Assembly: GCA_016710325.1 (NCBI GenBank)
Contig: JADJXK010000002.1
Span: 5,208,001 to 5,272,000, forward strand
Direction of reading: 5' to 3'
Origin: Candidatus Leptofilum proximum
Lineage (GTDB): Bacteria > Chloroflexota > Anaerolineae > Promineifilales > Promineifilaceae
Length of the DNA: 64,000 nt
Position numbers and translations under genes: made by a program
The notes under the pieces: model-generated
What the model was told of the DNA's origin: nothing
Seen by the model: only the letters and a program-made list of their open reading frames with translations
Database searches by the model: none
Shown here: positions 16,213 through 25,386 of the stretch, piece after piece
Numbering within the stretch: the first letter of the stretch is position 1
Layout: each line of letters opens with the position of its first letter

Positions 16213-17223
16213 TTACGGTTGGGAGGCGTCGTAAAAGCTGGCCAGATACGGCCGTTCTGCCTCCCGCACATCTACCACCAACAGCCCGCCTGGGCCGCCC
16301 ACAGGGTTTTTTCCAGTGATATAGGCATAATCGCCGCGCACCGCCAGGTTGGCAAAAACAGTGGGCAGGGTAACGGAGCCAACTTCAACCAGGGTAGGCA
16401 GGTTGGTGGTATCAAACAGGTGCAGGGTGTCATTTTGCAGCGCGTACAGGATGTTTCCCTGGTGCGCCAGCTGCGTTTCATAATACGGATTGCCGGTAAA
16501 GGCAGTGCTGTGGTTTACCACCAGGGGCGATTGCGTCAGGTCTGTGACCCAGACGCCAAATCCCCCGACCAGGGCATAGTTCTCCAGCAGCAGCAGATCA
16601 AAACCAGGCATTGCTGGGTTTGACAGCTCCCCCGTTATTGTTATCTCCTCTAGGTTGGTGAGATCGTAGCGGGTTAGCTGGGCGCTGCAGCTGCCGGTGC
16701 GCAGGCTGCACCCACCCCACACCGCTACCAGCGCGTTGCCGTTGATGGCCAGGGCATTGGCGCTGCGGCCAAAGACCAGTTCGCGGCGGATATTGGCGGG
16801 GTCCTGCACGTCCAGCGTTTCAATCTGGTCATACCTGGCGCGGAAAACCCGGTCATTGGTCACCAGCAGCTCATTGGTAAAGTCGCTCTGCGCCATTTGC
16901 CCCAGCAGCACCGGTTCCGTCGGGTCAGAAACGTCCACGATTTGCATACCGCCGGGGGAATAGCCGCCGCCGGGGTAGGGGGTGACGTAGTGGATAAAGG
17001 CGCGCTGCCCAAAAATTTCAACCGTGCTGACCGGGCCCGGAAGGTCCATGTGCCTGACAAAGTGGGGGTTGTCGGCGTTGGAGATATCGACCAGGTGCAC
17101 GCTGTTGTCGTGGGGGACGAAGGCGTAGTGCCCGGCGAGAAAGCCGCCGTTAACGAGCTCTGGCTGCTGGCAGGCGGTTAACAGGAAGAGGATGAGGAGA
17201 AATACGGCCGTATCGTAACGCAT
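16213..17223 (-). CDS. LVIVD-repeat lipoprotein
   Basis: 336 residues. A lipoprotein signal ends in LLTAC with C18. The mature part repeats the LVIVD pattern (GHYAFVPHDNSVHLVDISN, then MQIVDVSDPTEPVLLG, LHLFDTTNLPTLVEVG and LLVVDVREAERPYLAS), about 40 residues each, which builds a beta-propeller. Such proteins sit on the outside of the cytoplasmic membrane; their ligands are unknown. The start at 17223 is preferred because the extra 42 codons upstream would bury the signal. Confidence 0.85.
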   Translation of the reverse strand: MRYDTAVFLLILFLLTACQQPELVNGGFLAGHYAFVPHDNSVHLVDISNADNPHFVRHMDLPGPVSTVEIFGQRAFIHYVTPYPGGGYSPGGMQIVDVSDPTEPVLLGQMAQSDFTNELLVTNDRVFRARYDQIETLDVQDPANIRRELVFGRSANALAINGNALVAVWGGCSLRTGSCSAQLTRYDLTNLEEITITGELSNPAMPGFDLLLLENYALVGGFGVWVTDLTQSPLVVNHSTAFTGNPYYETQLAHQGNILYALQNDTLHLFDTTNLPTLVEVGSVTLPTVFANLAVRGDYAYITGKNPVGGPGGLLVVDVREAERPYLASFYDASQP

Positions 17224-17612
17224 AAGTGCCTCCGGTGTGTGATTGGGGAACTTCCCGCCGTCTATTCTCTCTGACCAGGCGCCGGTGTGCTGCACGGCCG
17301 TTGGACGATTACGCCACGCCTGGCCAGCTGCAAGGGAAAATAGATCCAATTGGTCCGGTTCAGCGTATCTTGTAACAGGTAGGTGGTTTGCCGGGTTGTT
17401 TCACCGACAAACTGTCTGCTGACCCCCTTTCCCGACCGTCATCGAGCTATCTCCCCAGCCACTGAGTAAGCGGTCAACAATAACTTCACTGATTTGAAGA
17501 TCGCTTACTCCAAGCCGTCCGCACAATTCCGCAGCGCATGAATGCGCCCTTATTTTGCGGACGGCCACTAAGCAAATCACACCTGTCTTTTGCGTAGAAA
17601 AGGAGAAATCTG
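17224..17612. other. Divergent promoter region with inverted repeat
   Basis: 389 nt between the divergent LVIVD and CHRD genes. GCCGTCCGCA (17514-17523) pairs perfectly with TGCGGACGGC (17556-17565), and GCGCATGAATGCGC lies within the loop. AGTAAGCG at about 17465 and CGCTTACT at about 17502 pair as well. Such nested symmetry next to a promoter suggests an operator or structured leader for the CHRD gene. No gene seen. Confidence 0.5.
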
Positions 17613-18125
17613 ATGAAGAAAAAACTATTGATCGTCCTGCTGTTGTTTGCCTTGCTGACGATGGGTGCCAGCACCGTGGTCGCGCGGGGGCTCAGAAGTG
17701 ACTTCCGCGCTCGTCTGTCTGGACGGCAAGAAGTGCCGCCCGTGGCCACCCAGGCCGAAGGCCAGGCGCACTTCCGGCTCAGTCCCGACGGCGAAACGCT
17801 CCATTACCGTCTGCTGGTGCGCAACATCGTCGATGTGCTCCAGGCCCATATCCACTGCGGCCCGGCCGGGGCCAACGGCCCGGTTGTGGCCTTCCTCTAC
17901 CCCGACGCCCCGCCTGCTCAGCTGATCCCCGGTCCATTTAGCGGTGTCCTGGCCGAAGGCACCCGCACCGACGCCAACATCGTGCCCCAGCCCGACTCGC
18001 CTGTGTGCCCCGGTGGTGTCGCCGACCTGGATGACTTGCTGACCCAGATGCGCAGTGGCAATACCTATGTCAATGTGCACACAGTGGCCAATCCCGCCGG
18101 GGAAATCCGCGGACAAATCCGGTAG
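17613..18125 (+). CDS. Secreted CHRD-domain protein
   Basis: 170 residues. A signal peptide (about 1-24, cleavage after VVA) leads a single CHRD domain (PF07452): LSGRQEVPPVATQAEGQAHF, then LQAHIHCGPAGANGPVVAFL and a final NPAGEIRGQIR, all family landmarks. First seen in chordin, this domain is common in bacterial secreted proteins of unknown role. AAAGGAGAAATC precedes the ATG. It converges on the PLP enzyme with a hairpin between. Confidence 0.92.
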   Translation: MKKKLLIVLLLFALLTMGASTVVARGLRSDFRARLSGRQEVPPVATQAEGQAHFRLSPDGETLHYRLLVRNIVDVLQAHIHCGPAGANGPVVAFLYPDAPPAQLIPGPFSGVLAEGTRTDANIVPQPDSPVCPGGVADLDDLLTQMRSGNTYVNVHTVANPAGEIRGQIR

Positions 18126-18134
18126 AAAATGGTG

Positions 18135-18176
18135 AATGGTAAATGGTTAATTGTTAACCGTTAACCATTTACCATT
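18135..18176. terminator. Bidirectional hairpin between converging genes
   Basis: AATGGTAAATGGTTAA (18135-18150) pairs perfectly with TTAACCATTTACCATT (18161-18176). Built from the same GGTAAATGGTTAATTG units as the spacer at 10654-10690. It fills the 52-nt gap between the converging CHRD and PLP genes. Confidence 0.65.
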
Positions 18177-18177
18177 C

Positions 18178-19329
18178 CTACAGCCTATTCAGCACGCTTT
18201 TTAAATCATTAATCAAGTCCTGGGCGTTTTCGATGCCGACGGAGAGGCGCACCAGGCCAGGGTCGATGGCCAGTGGCGAGTCGGCTACGGAGGCGTGGGT
18301 CATGGGTGCGGGCAGCTCGATGAGTGATTCGACCCCGCCCAGCGATTCGGCCAGGGTGAAGAGCTTTGTCTCGCGGGCGACCAATCGAGCCGCTTCTTCC
18401 CCACCATGCAAAATGAAGGAGATCATGCCGCCTGGCCCGCGCATCTGCCGTTGGGCCAGCTCGTACTGCGGGTGGCTTTCCAGGCCGGGGTAGATTACCT
18501 CGGCCACGGCCGGATGGTCGGCCAGGAATTGGGCCACCTGCATGGCGTTGCGGCAGTGCTGCGCCATGCGGATCGCCAGCGTTTTGATGCCGCGCAGGGT
18601 GAGGAAGCAGTCCATTGGCCCCGGCACGGCGCCAATGGCGTTTTGCAGGAATTTAAGCTGTTCGTAGACGGCCGTATCGTTCAACACAATCGCCCCGCCC
18701 ACCACGTCGGAATGGCCGCCGATGTACTTGGTGGTGCTGTGCACTACAAAGTCGGCGCCCAGGGCCAGCGGGCTTTGCAGGGCGGGGGAGGCGAAGGTGT
18801 TGTCTACGCCCAGCCAGGCCCCGGCCGCGTGGGCAATCGTGGCAGTGGCAGCGATGTCCGTGAGGCGCAGCATGGGGTTGGTGGGGGTCTCCAGCCAGAT
18901 GAGCTTGGTGTTGGGCTGGATGGCGGCGGAAACGGCCGTTTCGTCCGTGGTATCGGCAAAGGTAAACTCAATCCCCAGGCCAGACAGCACCTTGTCGAAC
19001 AGTCTAAATGTGCCGCCGTACACGTCGTTTCCGGAGAGCACGTGCTCGCCCGGCTTGATCAGCCGCAGGATGGTGTCGATGGCCGCCATGCCGGAGGCAA
19101 AAGCAAGGGCATACGTGCCGCCCTCCAGCGCCGCCAGCGCGCCGTGCAGCGCCGTGCGTGTTGGGTTGTCGGTGCGGGAGTAGTCGTAGCCTTTGTGCTG
19201 GGCTACGTCGGGCTGGGCATAGGTGGAGGTCTGGTAGATGGGCGTCATCACCGCGCCGGTTTGTGGATCTGGCTCTACCCCGGCGTGCACGGCCAGGGTT
19301 TCCAGGTGGTAGTTGGGATTTTGGGTCAT
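18178..19329 (-). CDS. Cystathionine gamma-synthase/lyase family PLP enzyme
   Basis: 383 residues, normal length for the Cys/Met metabolism PLP family. K201 in STTKYIGGHSD binds pyridoxal phosphate; YSRTDNPTRTAL, ALAFASGMAAI and the SLGGVESLIELPAPMTHAS block are also diagnostic (each read in full in the protein). It either joins cysteine to a homoserine ester or splits cystathionine; sequence alone does not decide which. The start follows AAGGAGCACCT and avoids a long repeat upstream. It stands alone, so no pathway context is given. Confidence 0.9.
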   Translation of the reverse strand: MTQNPNYHLETLAVHAGVEPDPQTGAVMTPIYQTSTYAQPDVAQHKGYDYSRTDNPTRTALHGALAALEGGTYALAFASGMAAIDTILRLIKPGEHVLSGNDVYGGTFRLFDKVLSGLGIEFTFADTTDETAVSAAIQPNTKLIWLETPTNPMLRLTDIAATATIAHAAGAWLGVDNTFASPALQSPLALGADFVVHSTTKYIGGHSDVVGGAIVLNDTAVYEQLKFLQNAIGAVPGPMDCFLTLRGIKTLAIRMAQHCRNAMQVAQFLADHPAVAEVIYPGLESHPQYELAQRQMRGPGGMISFILHGGEEAARLVARETKLFTLAESLGGVESLIELPAPMTHASVADSPLAIDPGLVRLSVGIENAQDLINDLKSVLNRL

Positions 19330-19345
19330 AGGTGCTCCTTTGAGT

Positions 19346-19411
19346 CGGTAATCGGTTATCCGTAATCGGTAAACGGTGAGCGGTTTACCGATTACGGATA
19401 ACCGATTACCG
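19346..19411. repeat. 66-bp palindrome of ATTACCG-type units
   Basis: Two 30-nt arms, differing at one position, with a 6-nt centre. Each arm is built of CGGTAATCGG, TTATCCGTAATCGG and TAAACC-like steps. Same unit type occurs at 20720-20758 (inside a gene) and 47699-47790. It lies just upstream of the PLP enzyme start, so here it may shape the promoter rather than end a transcript. Confidence 0.8.
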
Positions 19412-19464
19412 TTCACCATTCTCCGGTGGTCCGATTGTATCAACTTTTGTGGGGTTTGCTGGCC

Positions 19465-19498
19465 CTTGTAAGGTCAAGGCATGCCTTGACCCTACAAG
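19465..19498. repeat. 34-bp palindrome (family B, copy 2)
   Basis: CTTGTAAGGTCAAGGCA facing TGCCTTGACCCTACAAG, one mismatch. Related to the perfect palindrome at 2249-2280. The rest of the 19330-19659 spacer holds an AATCCGCGTTAATCCGCGG tandem at about 19568 and no gene. Confidence 0.75.
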
Positions 19499-19659
19499 AT
19501 GTGCCATCAACCCCACGAATTCCGAAAGAACCAAGATCAGCAGATTGGCACAACTTACGCCCAGATTTAATCCGCGTTAATCCGCGGCCAATTTTCAAGA
19601 CAGAGCAAATGTTCTGAATTATTACCGGGGTCATGCAGGAACGGGTACAATAGGCGGCG

Positions 19660-22600
19660 ATGGATACCGAACACCAGCCGCCACTTTCTTTTTACTCTGT
19701 TCGTCTCACCTTTTTCTCCACCCACCTTTCCTTCTTTTTTCTCACCTTTATTGGCTGGCTGGCGGCCAGCCGGATTTTGTATGAGGGGTTGTTTCCGCGC
19801 TGGCTGTGGCTGGGACGGCCGTTGCTCACCCTCACCTTCACGGCAATCTTCACTTTTGTCACCTGGCTGCTCTGGCAGCGCTGGGCCGAGCGGCTGCTGT
19901 CGCCCCTGGTGCTGACGCCGCTGCTGCTCAACCTCATCTACCTGGCCGAGCCGGTGGTGGACTTAGGCCGCAGCCGGTTTATTTTTGGCGCGGCGCTGTG
20001 GCTGGCGCTGCTGCTGTGGGCCGGGCGGCGCTGGCGCGGGCGCACCGATACCTGGCGCTGGTTGGGGCCGCTGCTGGTGGCCGTCGCCTTGCTGCCAGCC
20101 TATCTGAGCACCATGTCGCGCACGGTGGGGCAGGCAGACACGTTTGAGTTCCAGGTGGTGGCGCCGCAGTTGGGTATTGCCCATCCGACGGGTTACCCGC
20201 TGTATTTGCTGCTGGGCAAGCTGTTCAGCCTGGTGCCCGTTGGCTCGGTGGCCTGGCGGATCAATGTGGGCACGGCCGTTCTGGCCACCATTGCCCTTAT
20301 CTTTTTCTTCAAGTTCTTGTGGGAATTGTGGGGCGAGGTGGAAACGGCCGTGCTGGGCGCGGTTGTCATGGGGCTCACCACTACCCTGTGGAGCCAGGCT
20401 ATCGCCGCCGAGGTGTATGCGCTGCATGCGCTGGTGGTGTGTGCGGCGCTGTGGCTGATGGGGGGGGTGATCAGTGAAAAGGGGCGAGTGGCAGGTGGCA
20501 GGTGGCAGGTAAATAATCAAGAAACCTGGCTCACTTGGCGTTCTTTGCGGTTTAAGTTGCTATTGCTGGCGTTTGTCATTGGGCTGGGGCTGACCAATCA
20601 TTTAACGACGCTGTTTTTACTGCCCCCGGCAGGGCTGGCGCTGATTTTGCCGCTTTGGCAGGGAAGGAAAAGCGGAACACAGAGGGGCACAGAGGAGCCA
20701 CAGAGTTTCACAGAGACCGATTACCGTTCACTGATTACTGATTACCGATTACTGATAAAGCTAGCTCTGGCTTTCGCCTTACCATTGCTGCTTTACGCCT
20801 ACCTGCCCCTGCGCTGGCAGGCGGTGAATGGGGAGCCGATGGGGCTGAGCCGTTTTGTGGATTGGGTGGTGGGCGGTCGTTTTCAGGGCGCTTTGCAGTG
20901 GGGGGCGTGGCTGCACGATCCGGCCCGCTACGGCATCGTGGGGCGGCTGTTTGTGGACAATTGGGGTGAGTTTAACCTGGTGCTGGTGGTGCTGGGAGTG
21001 CTCTACCTGGCCTGGCAGCGCTGGCGGCTGACCTTTGTGTTGGCGGTTGCCTGGCTGGGCTTTACCTTTTACTGCCTCAACTACTACGTGCCGGACCTGG
21101 CCGTCTTCCTCATTCCGGCGCAGCTGGTGGTGGGGCTGTTTTGGACCACGGGCGTCACGGCCGTTCTCTACCTCATCGTTCGCCTGGTGGATGGCGACAA
21201 CAGGCCGCTGGTGCCGCTGGTGCAAACGGCCGTCTTGCTCCTGCTGCTCCTGCCTACCCTGATGCTGCTGGTGCACAACCGGGCTCGATTGGATAGTTCG
21301 TCGGGTGACGGCCGTACCGCCTGGGGGCTCGGCGTGTTGCAGCAGCCCCTGGCGGAAAACGCCGCCATCCTGGCCGACAGCGACAAATTCCCGCCGCTCT
21401 ACTACCTGCAGCAGGCCGAAGGCATCCGGCCAGACCTGGACATCATCGTGCTGCCGGATGAAGCCGCTTACCGTGCCGAACTCGATGCGCGCCTGGCCGC
21501 CGGGCAGACGGTGTACCTGGCGCGCTTCTTGCCTGGCCTGGCAGGGAGTTACCATTTGCGTGCTGCTGGACCGCTGACGGAGGTGAGTACCACGCCGCTT
21601 TTGGAACGGCCGTCTAGCGTGGCACCGGTCAACATCGATTTTGGTGCGATGCAGCTGGTTGGTGTGGGCATTGAGCCGGAAGACCCCAGCGATCCGACGG
21701 CTGCGGCTGCCACCCTGGTGTGGCAGAACAACGCGCCCATTGACGAAACGCGGCACATTTTTGTGCGCTGGGCAGGTTCCAGCTACGTGGGTGCCCCAGA
21801 TGTGGCCACCGGGCAGCACGCCGTGCACAACAATTACCCCACCGCTGCCTGGCGGCCAGGTGAACTGGTGGTGGATGTGCACAGCTGGCCGCGCCCGCTG
21901 CTGGCAGAAGGGCAAACGCTGAATTTACAGGTGGCGGTCGCGCCGCCTTTTACCCCGCTATCCCAGCTGGATTGGCAAACGGTAGCCAGCCAGAGTTTTG
22001 GCATCGCGTCTGCCCGCCCGCTGACCCAGCCGGTGCGGGCGCAGGTGGGCCAGGCGCTGCTGAATGGCGTCGAGTTCTCCTCACAGGTACGCCCGGAGAC
22101 CCCGCTGCCGATTTTGGTGACGGGCGAGGGCAGTGCGGTGGATTTGCATTTTGCGCTGCGCCAAAATGGCCTGCCGCTGCCGCAGCCTGGGCTGGCGCCT
22201 GATGTGAGGGTTCCTGTTGAGCGCTCCTTTACCAACCAGATGATGGTGGAGACGCCGACGGGAAACGGCCGTTACCAACTCATCGCCGAGCATGCTTCCG
22301 GGCAGGCGCAGTGCGGATGGATGCGGCCCATCACCAATTTTTGCGTGGTGGGCGAGGTGGTGGTGAGCGGTGTGCCTCTGCCGGAAGGGGCCACCAACTT
22401 CGAGGACAAGATTGCCCTGCTGGCGGTGGATGTGCCGGAGATGGCTTTGCTGCACGGCGGCCTGCTGGACCTGACGCTGACCTGGCAGGCGCTGGCTCCG
22501 ATGGCGGAAGATTACACCGTCTTTGTCCAGGTGCTAGACGCCAACGACCAGATCGTGGGGCAAATTGACAGCTGGCCGGTGCAGGGCACATTCCCTACCA

Positions 22601-22791
22601 GCCAGTGGACGCCGGGAGAAATTGTGGAGGATCGTTACCAGGTGCCGCTGGCCAGCGCGCTGCCCGATGGGCCGTACCGGGTGCAGGTGGGCTTCTACCT
22701 GCTGCGTACGTTGCGCCGACTTTCGGTGGTGGATAGCGCGGGAACGGCCGTTGATGATAAACTGCTTCTCACCGGCTTCACGGTGGAGTAA
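19660..22791 (+). CDS. DUF2723 family membrane protein (glycosyltransferase-like)
   Basis: 1043 residues. The N-terminal 600 hold about a dozen membrane segments. The DUF2723 signature is at about 160-185: DTFEFQVVAPQLGIAHPTGY then PLYLLLGKLFSL. DUF2723 is distantly related to C-type protein glycosyltransferases, so transfer of a sugar from a lipid carrier outside the membrane is plausible but unproven. The C-terminal 400 residues are soluble, beta-rich and unassigned. Two loops carry repeat insertions that keep the frame: a GTGGCAGGTGGCAGGT tandem near residue 277 and CACAGAG plus GATTACTG tandems near residues 340-366. Start chosen at the first ATG with a short hydrophilic lead. Confidence 0.85.
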   Translation: MDTEHQPPLSFYSVRLTFFSTHLSFFFLTFIGWLAASRILYEGLFPRWLWLGRPLLTLTFTAIFTFVTWLLWQRWAERLLSPLVLTPLLLNLIYLAEPVVDLGRSRFIFGAALWLALLLWAGRRWRGRTDTWRWLGPLLVAVALLPAYLSTMSRTVGQADTFEFQVVAPQLGIAHPTGYPLYLLLGKLFSLVPVGSVAWRINVGTAVLATIALIFFFKFLWELWGEVETAVLGAVVMGLTTTLWSQAIAAEVYALHALVVCAALWLMGGVISEKGRVAGGRWQVNNQETWLTWRSLRFKLLLLAFVIGLGLTNHLTTLFLLPPAGLALILPLWQGRKSGTQRGTEEPQSFTETDYRSLITDYRLLIKLALAFALPLLLYAYLPLRWQAVNGEPMGLSRFVDWVVGGRFQGALQWGAWLHDPARYGIVGRLFVDNWGEFNLVLVVLGVLYLAWQRWRLTFVLAVAWLGFTFYCLNYYVPDLAVFLIPAQLVVGLFWTTGVTAVLYLIVRLVDGDNRPLVPLVQTAVLLLLLLPTLMLLVHNRARLDSSSGDGRTAWGLGVLQQPLAENAAILADSDKFPPLYYLQQAEGIRPDLDIIVLPDEAAYRAELDARLAAGQTVYLARFLPGLAGSYHLRAAGPLTEVSTTPLLERPSSVAPVNIDFGAMQLVGVGIEPEDPSDPTAAAATLVWQNNAPIDETRHIFVRWAGSSYVGAPDVATGQHAVHNNYPTAAWRPGELVVDVHSWPRPLLAEGQTLNLQVAVAPPFTPLSQLDWQTVASQSFGIASARPLTQPVRAQVGQALLNGVEFSSQVRPETPLPILVTGEGSAVDLHFALRQNGLPLPQPGLAPDVRVPVERSFTNQMMVETPTGNGRYQLIAEHASGQAQCGWMRPITNFCVVGEVVVSGVPLPEGATNFEDKIALLAVDVPEMALLHGGLLDLTLTWQALAPMAEDYTVFVQVLDANDQIVGQIDSWPVQGTFPTSQWTPGEIVEDRYQVPLASALPDGPYRVQVGFYLLRTLRRLSVVDSAGTAVDDKLLLTGFTVE
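20677..20758 (+). repeat. In-frame tandem repeats inside the DUF2723 gene
   Basis: Four spaced CACAGAG units are followed by GATTACCG/GATTACTG units. They encode SGTQRGTEEPQSFTETDYRS and LITDYRLLIK, a hydrophilic stretch unlike its surroundings. The same unit types otherwise occur between genes. Confidence 0.75.
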
Positions 22792-22797
22792 AAATTC

Positions 22798-22873
22798 ACC
22801 GCAAAGGACGCAAAGTGCGCAAAGGTTTTTGATTGTTTATCACCCTTTGCGTCCTTCGCGATCTTTGCGGTTA
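22798..22873. terminator. Hairpin of CGCAAAG units
   Basis: ACCGCAAAGGACGCAAAG and further units face CCTTTGCGTCCTTCGCGAT and CTTTGCGGT across an AT-rich loop. It lies 7 nt after the DUF2723 stop and 15 nt before the next start, so it likely separates the two transcripts, at least in part. Confidence 0.6.
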
Positions 22874-22887
22874 GAAATCTAAACCAG

Positions 22888-23967
22888 ATGCGAACGAGAA
22901 CTCAGCGACGAAACCAACACAACAGACACGGCCGTTTCCGGCGGCTGCGGGCCATTTGGCGGGATACGCTGCTGCTGGTGCGGGAATTTATACGGCCGTT
23001 AAGCTACTTCGCCCTTACCACTGTCGGCGGCGGGCTGCTGTATTACTGGCTGGCGCACTATTTTGATGAAGCCGTGGGCAGCCGCAGCGTGGTAGAAGCC
23101 ATCTACCAGGTGCTGGGGCTTACCTTCTTGCAGCCGCTGGGCGACAATTTGCCCGAGCATCTGCCGCTTCAGCTCTTTTACTTCATCATGCCCATCATCG
23201 GCATCTCCATTTTGGCGCAGGGTCTGACCGACTTTGGTATTTTGTTTTTCAACCGGCGGGAACGCAGCAAGGAGTGGGAAATGGCCGTTGCTTCTACCTT
23301 TCAGAACCACATCGTGGTGGTGGGCCTGGGGCACCTGGGCTACCGGGTGACGCAAAAGTTGTACGAGCTGGACCGCGACGTGGCGGTGATTGAGCTCAAT
23401 CCAGACCAGGACCTCATCACCGAGACGCAGTTGATGGGCATCCCGGTGCTGAAAGACGATGCCCGGCGTGAAGTGGCGCTGGAGGCCGCCGGGGTAGCCA
23501 AGGCCCGGTCCATCATCCTCTGTACCCAAAACGACAGCATGAACCTGCAAATCGCCTTCAAGGCGCGCCGCCTCAATCCGCAAATACGCGTGGTGGTGCG
23601 TATCTTCGACGACGATTTTGGCCAGTCGCTGCAAGAGCAGTTTGGCTTCCGCGCCATGAGCGCCACGGGCATGGCCGCACCCACCTTTGCCGCCGCTGCG
23701 GCGGACGTGGACATCACACGTCCCATCACCGTGGAAGGTGAGGCATTGAGCCTGGCCCGCCTGCGCCTGGGAGACGCGTCTGAACTGCTGGACTGTTCTG
23801 TTGCGGAGATTGAGCAGACTTATGAGGTGAGTGTGGTGCTGCTGCGCGAAGACGGCCGTTCCGACTTCCACCCCGCAGGTAAACGCCGCCTCAAGCCGGG
23901 ATTGGTGCTCGGCGTGCTTGGCGGCCCAGAGCAGATCAGCCGGTTGGTGGATGCGAACAATGAGTGA
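22888..23967 (+). CDS. TrkA/RCK-type potassium channel-like protein
   Basis: 359 residues. Basic N-terminus, two membrane segments (about 38-55 and 95-118) with a pore-like loop between that lacks a clear TVGYG filter. A Rossmann RCK domain follows (VVVGLGHLGYRV at about 131, with the acidic VAVIELNPD end), then a TrkA_C domain. The layout matches two-pass K+ channels and related RCK proteins; NAD(H) or another nucleotide would gate it. The missing filter means ion selectivity is open. Confidence 0.82.
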   Translation: MRTRTQRRNQHNRHGRFRRLRAIWRDTLLLVREFIRPLSYFALTTVGGGLLYYWLAHYFDEAVGSRSVVEAIYQVLGLTFLQPLGDNLPEHLPLQLFYFIMPIIGISILAQGLTDFGILFFNRRERSKEWEMAVASTFQNHIVVVGLGHLGYRVTQKLYELDRDVAVIELNPDQDLITETQLMGIPVLKDDARREVALEAAGVAKARSIILCTQNDSMNLQIAFKARRLNPQIRVVVRIFDDDFGQSLQEQFGFRAMSATGMAAPTFAAAAADVDITRPITVEGEALSLARLRLGDASELLDCSVAEIEQTYEVSVVLLREDGRSDFHPAGKRRLKPGLVLGVLGGPEQISRLVDANNE

Positions 23968-23997
23968 AGGGGGAGAAAGTAAAAAGTGAAAAGTGAA

Positions 23998-24025
23998 AAG
24001 TGAAAAGTAGGAGCCACTTTTCACT
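23998..24025. terminator. Hairpin of GTGAAAA units between converging genes
   Basis: A tandem AAAAGTGAAAAGTGAAAAGT ends in an inverted copy, ACTTTTCACT (24016-24025). It fills the 60-nt gap between the converging channel and histidine kinase genes. Confidence 0.65.
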
Positions 24026-24027
24026 GC

Positions 24028-25386
24028 TTACTCATTTCCTCGCACGTACCGTGGCAGCGTGATCACAAATGTTGTGCCTGCGCCGGGTTGGGATACGGCC
24101 GTAATTTTCCCCTCATGCGCCTCCACAATGGCCTTGGCAATAGCCAGCCCCAGGCCAGAAGCGCCGTCGACAGTGCGGTGGCGGGATTGATCTGCCCGGT
24201 AGAAGCGGTTGAAGATGAAGGGCAGCTCTTCCGTCGGGATACCCGCGCCGGTGTCGCGCACTTCCAACCGGATGTCGCTGTTGGCCACCGCGCCGCTCAG
24301 CACAATTTCCCCCGAACTCGTATAGCGCAGCGCGTTGGAAACGACGTTGTTCAGCACCTGGGTCATGCGCTCGCCATCAACGTGGATGGCCGGTAAGTTG
24401 GACGGCGCTTCAACACGCAGCGCCAGCCCTTTCTCCTCCGCCTGCATGATGTAGGCCAGGCCGGTGCGCTCCAGCAGCGCCTTGGGATCGATGGGGCGCT
24501 TGTTGAGCTTCAGCTCCCCGGCGTCGGCCAGGGAGAGGGTGCGCAAATCTTCCACCAGGTGCTGCAAGAGCAGCACTTCCTCGTGCATGATGTTAAACAG
24601 CTTTTCGGAGCCGGCCAGGGTGCCCTTTTTCAGCCCTTCGGTGTAGCCGCGCAGCACGGTCAGCGGCGTGCGCAGGTCGTGGGCGATGTCGGCCGTCATT
24701 TGCTTGCGCAGGCGGCTGGCGTCGGCCAGGTCCTGGCTCATCTGGTTAAAGGAGTGGGCCAGTTCGCCAATTTCGTCGCGGCTGCGCACGTTGACCTGCT
24801 GCCCCAGTTTGCCTTCAGCCATGGATTGGGTAACGGCCGTTAACTCCCGAATCGGCCGGGTGAGGGTGCGCGCCAGCAGCAGGCCGAGTACCAGGGCAAA
24901 CAGCCCGGCAATGCCCGCGCTGATCGCCGCGGCGATATTCACGTTGCGCAAAAACGAATCCTCCGGCGAAAACTGGCTCGGTGGCACCTTGTAATTGTCG
25001 TCCGGCTCCATGATGAGCTGGCCCACCGTCGCGCCGTTCACCTCAATGGGCAGACTGGGCGGCACGTTATCATACGGATAAGGCTGGCCATCTCGCTCTG
25101 GCCCGAGGCCATATAAAACGATGTTGTCATTGTCCAATACAATCAGACGGTTATCGTGAAAGCGAAAGGCCGAATCGCGGTGGATGAACTCGTTCAGGTT
25201 GGTCCAGCCGCCGTTTTCTTCATAATAAGCGGCCAGGGCGGTGGTCATATCGACGTGTGACTGGCTGTCGACAAAGCTGCTGAACTCAATGCGCGTGCGC
25301 ATGCCCACCAGCAGCGCCACCAGCGCCGCCCCGGCGATGCCCACCACCAAAAAAGCCAGCGTGAGTTTGATGGATAAAGATCGCAT
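24028..25386 (-). CDS. Sensor histidine kinase (HAMP, HisKA, HATPase)
   Basis: 452 residues. First membrane segment at about 8-28, an extracytoplasmic sensor of about 120 residues, second segment at about 150-172, HAMP, then HisKA with H236 in DIAHDLRTPL and a HATPase domain (NVVSNALRYT, DTGAGIP, GLGLAIAKAI). It signals to the response regulator encoded just upstream, whose TAA overlaps this ATG (TAATG), so translation is coupled. The stimulus is unknown. The sensor region has no named domain that I can see. Confidence 0.93.
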   Translation of the reverse strand: MRSLSIKLTLAFLVVGIAGAALVALLVGMRTRIEFSSFVDSQSHVDMTTALAAYYEENGGWTNLNEFIHRDSAFRFHDNRLIVLDNDNIVLYGLGPERDGQPYPYDNVPPSLPIEVNGATVGQLIMEPDDNYKVPPSQFSPEDSFLRNVNIAAAISAGIAGLFALVLGLLLARTLTRPIRELTAVTQSMAEGKLGQQVNVRSRDEIGELAHSFNQMSQDLADASRLRKQMTADIAHDLRTPLTVLRGYTEGLKKGTLAGSEKLFNIMHEEVLLLQHLVEDLRTLSLADAGELKLNKRPIDPKALLERTGLAYIMQAEEKGLALRVEAPSNLPAIHVDGERMTQVLNNVVSNALRYTSSGEIVLSGAVANSDIRLEVRDTGAGIPTEELPFIFNRFYRADQSRHRTVDGASGLGLAIAKAIVEAHEGKITAVSQPGAGTTFVITLPRYVRGNE

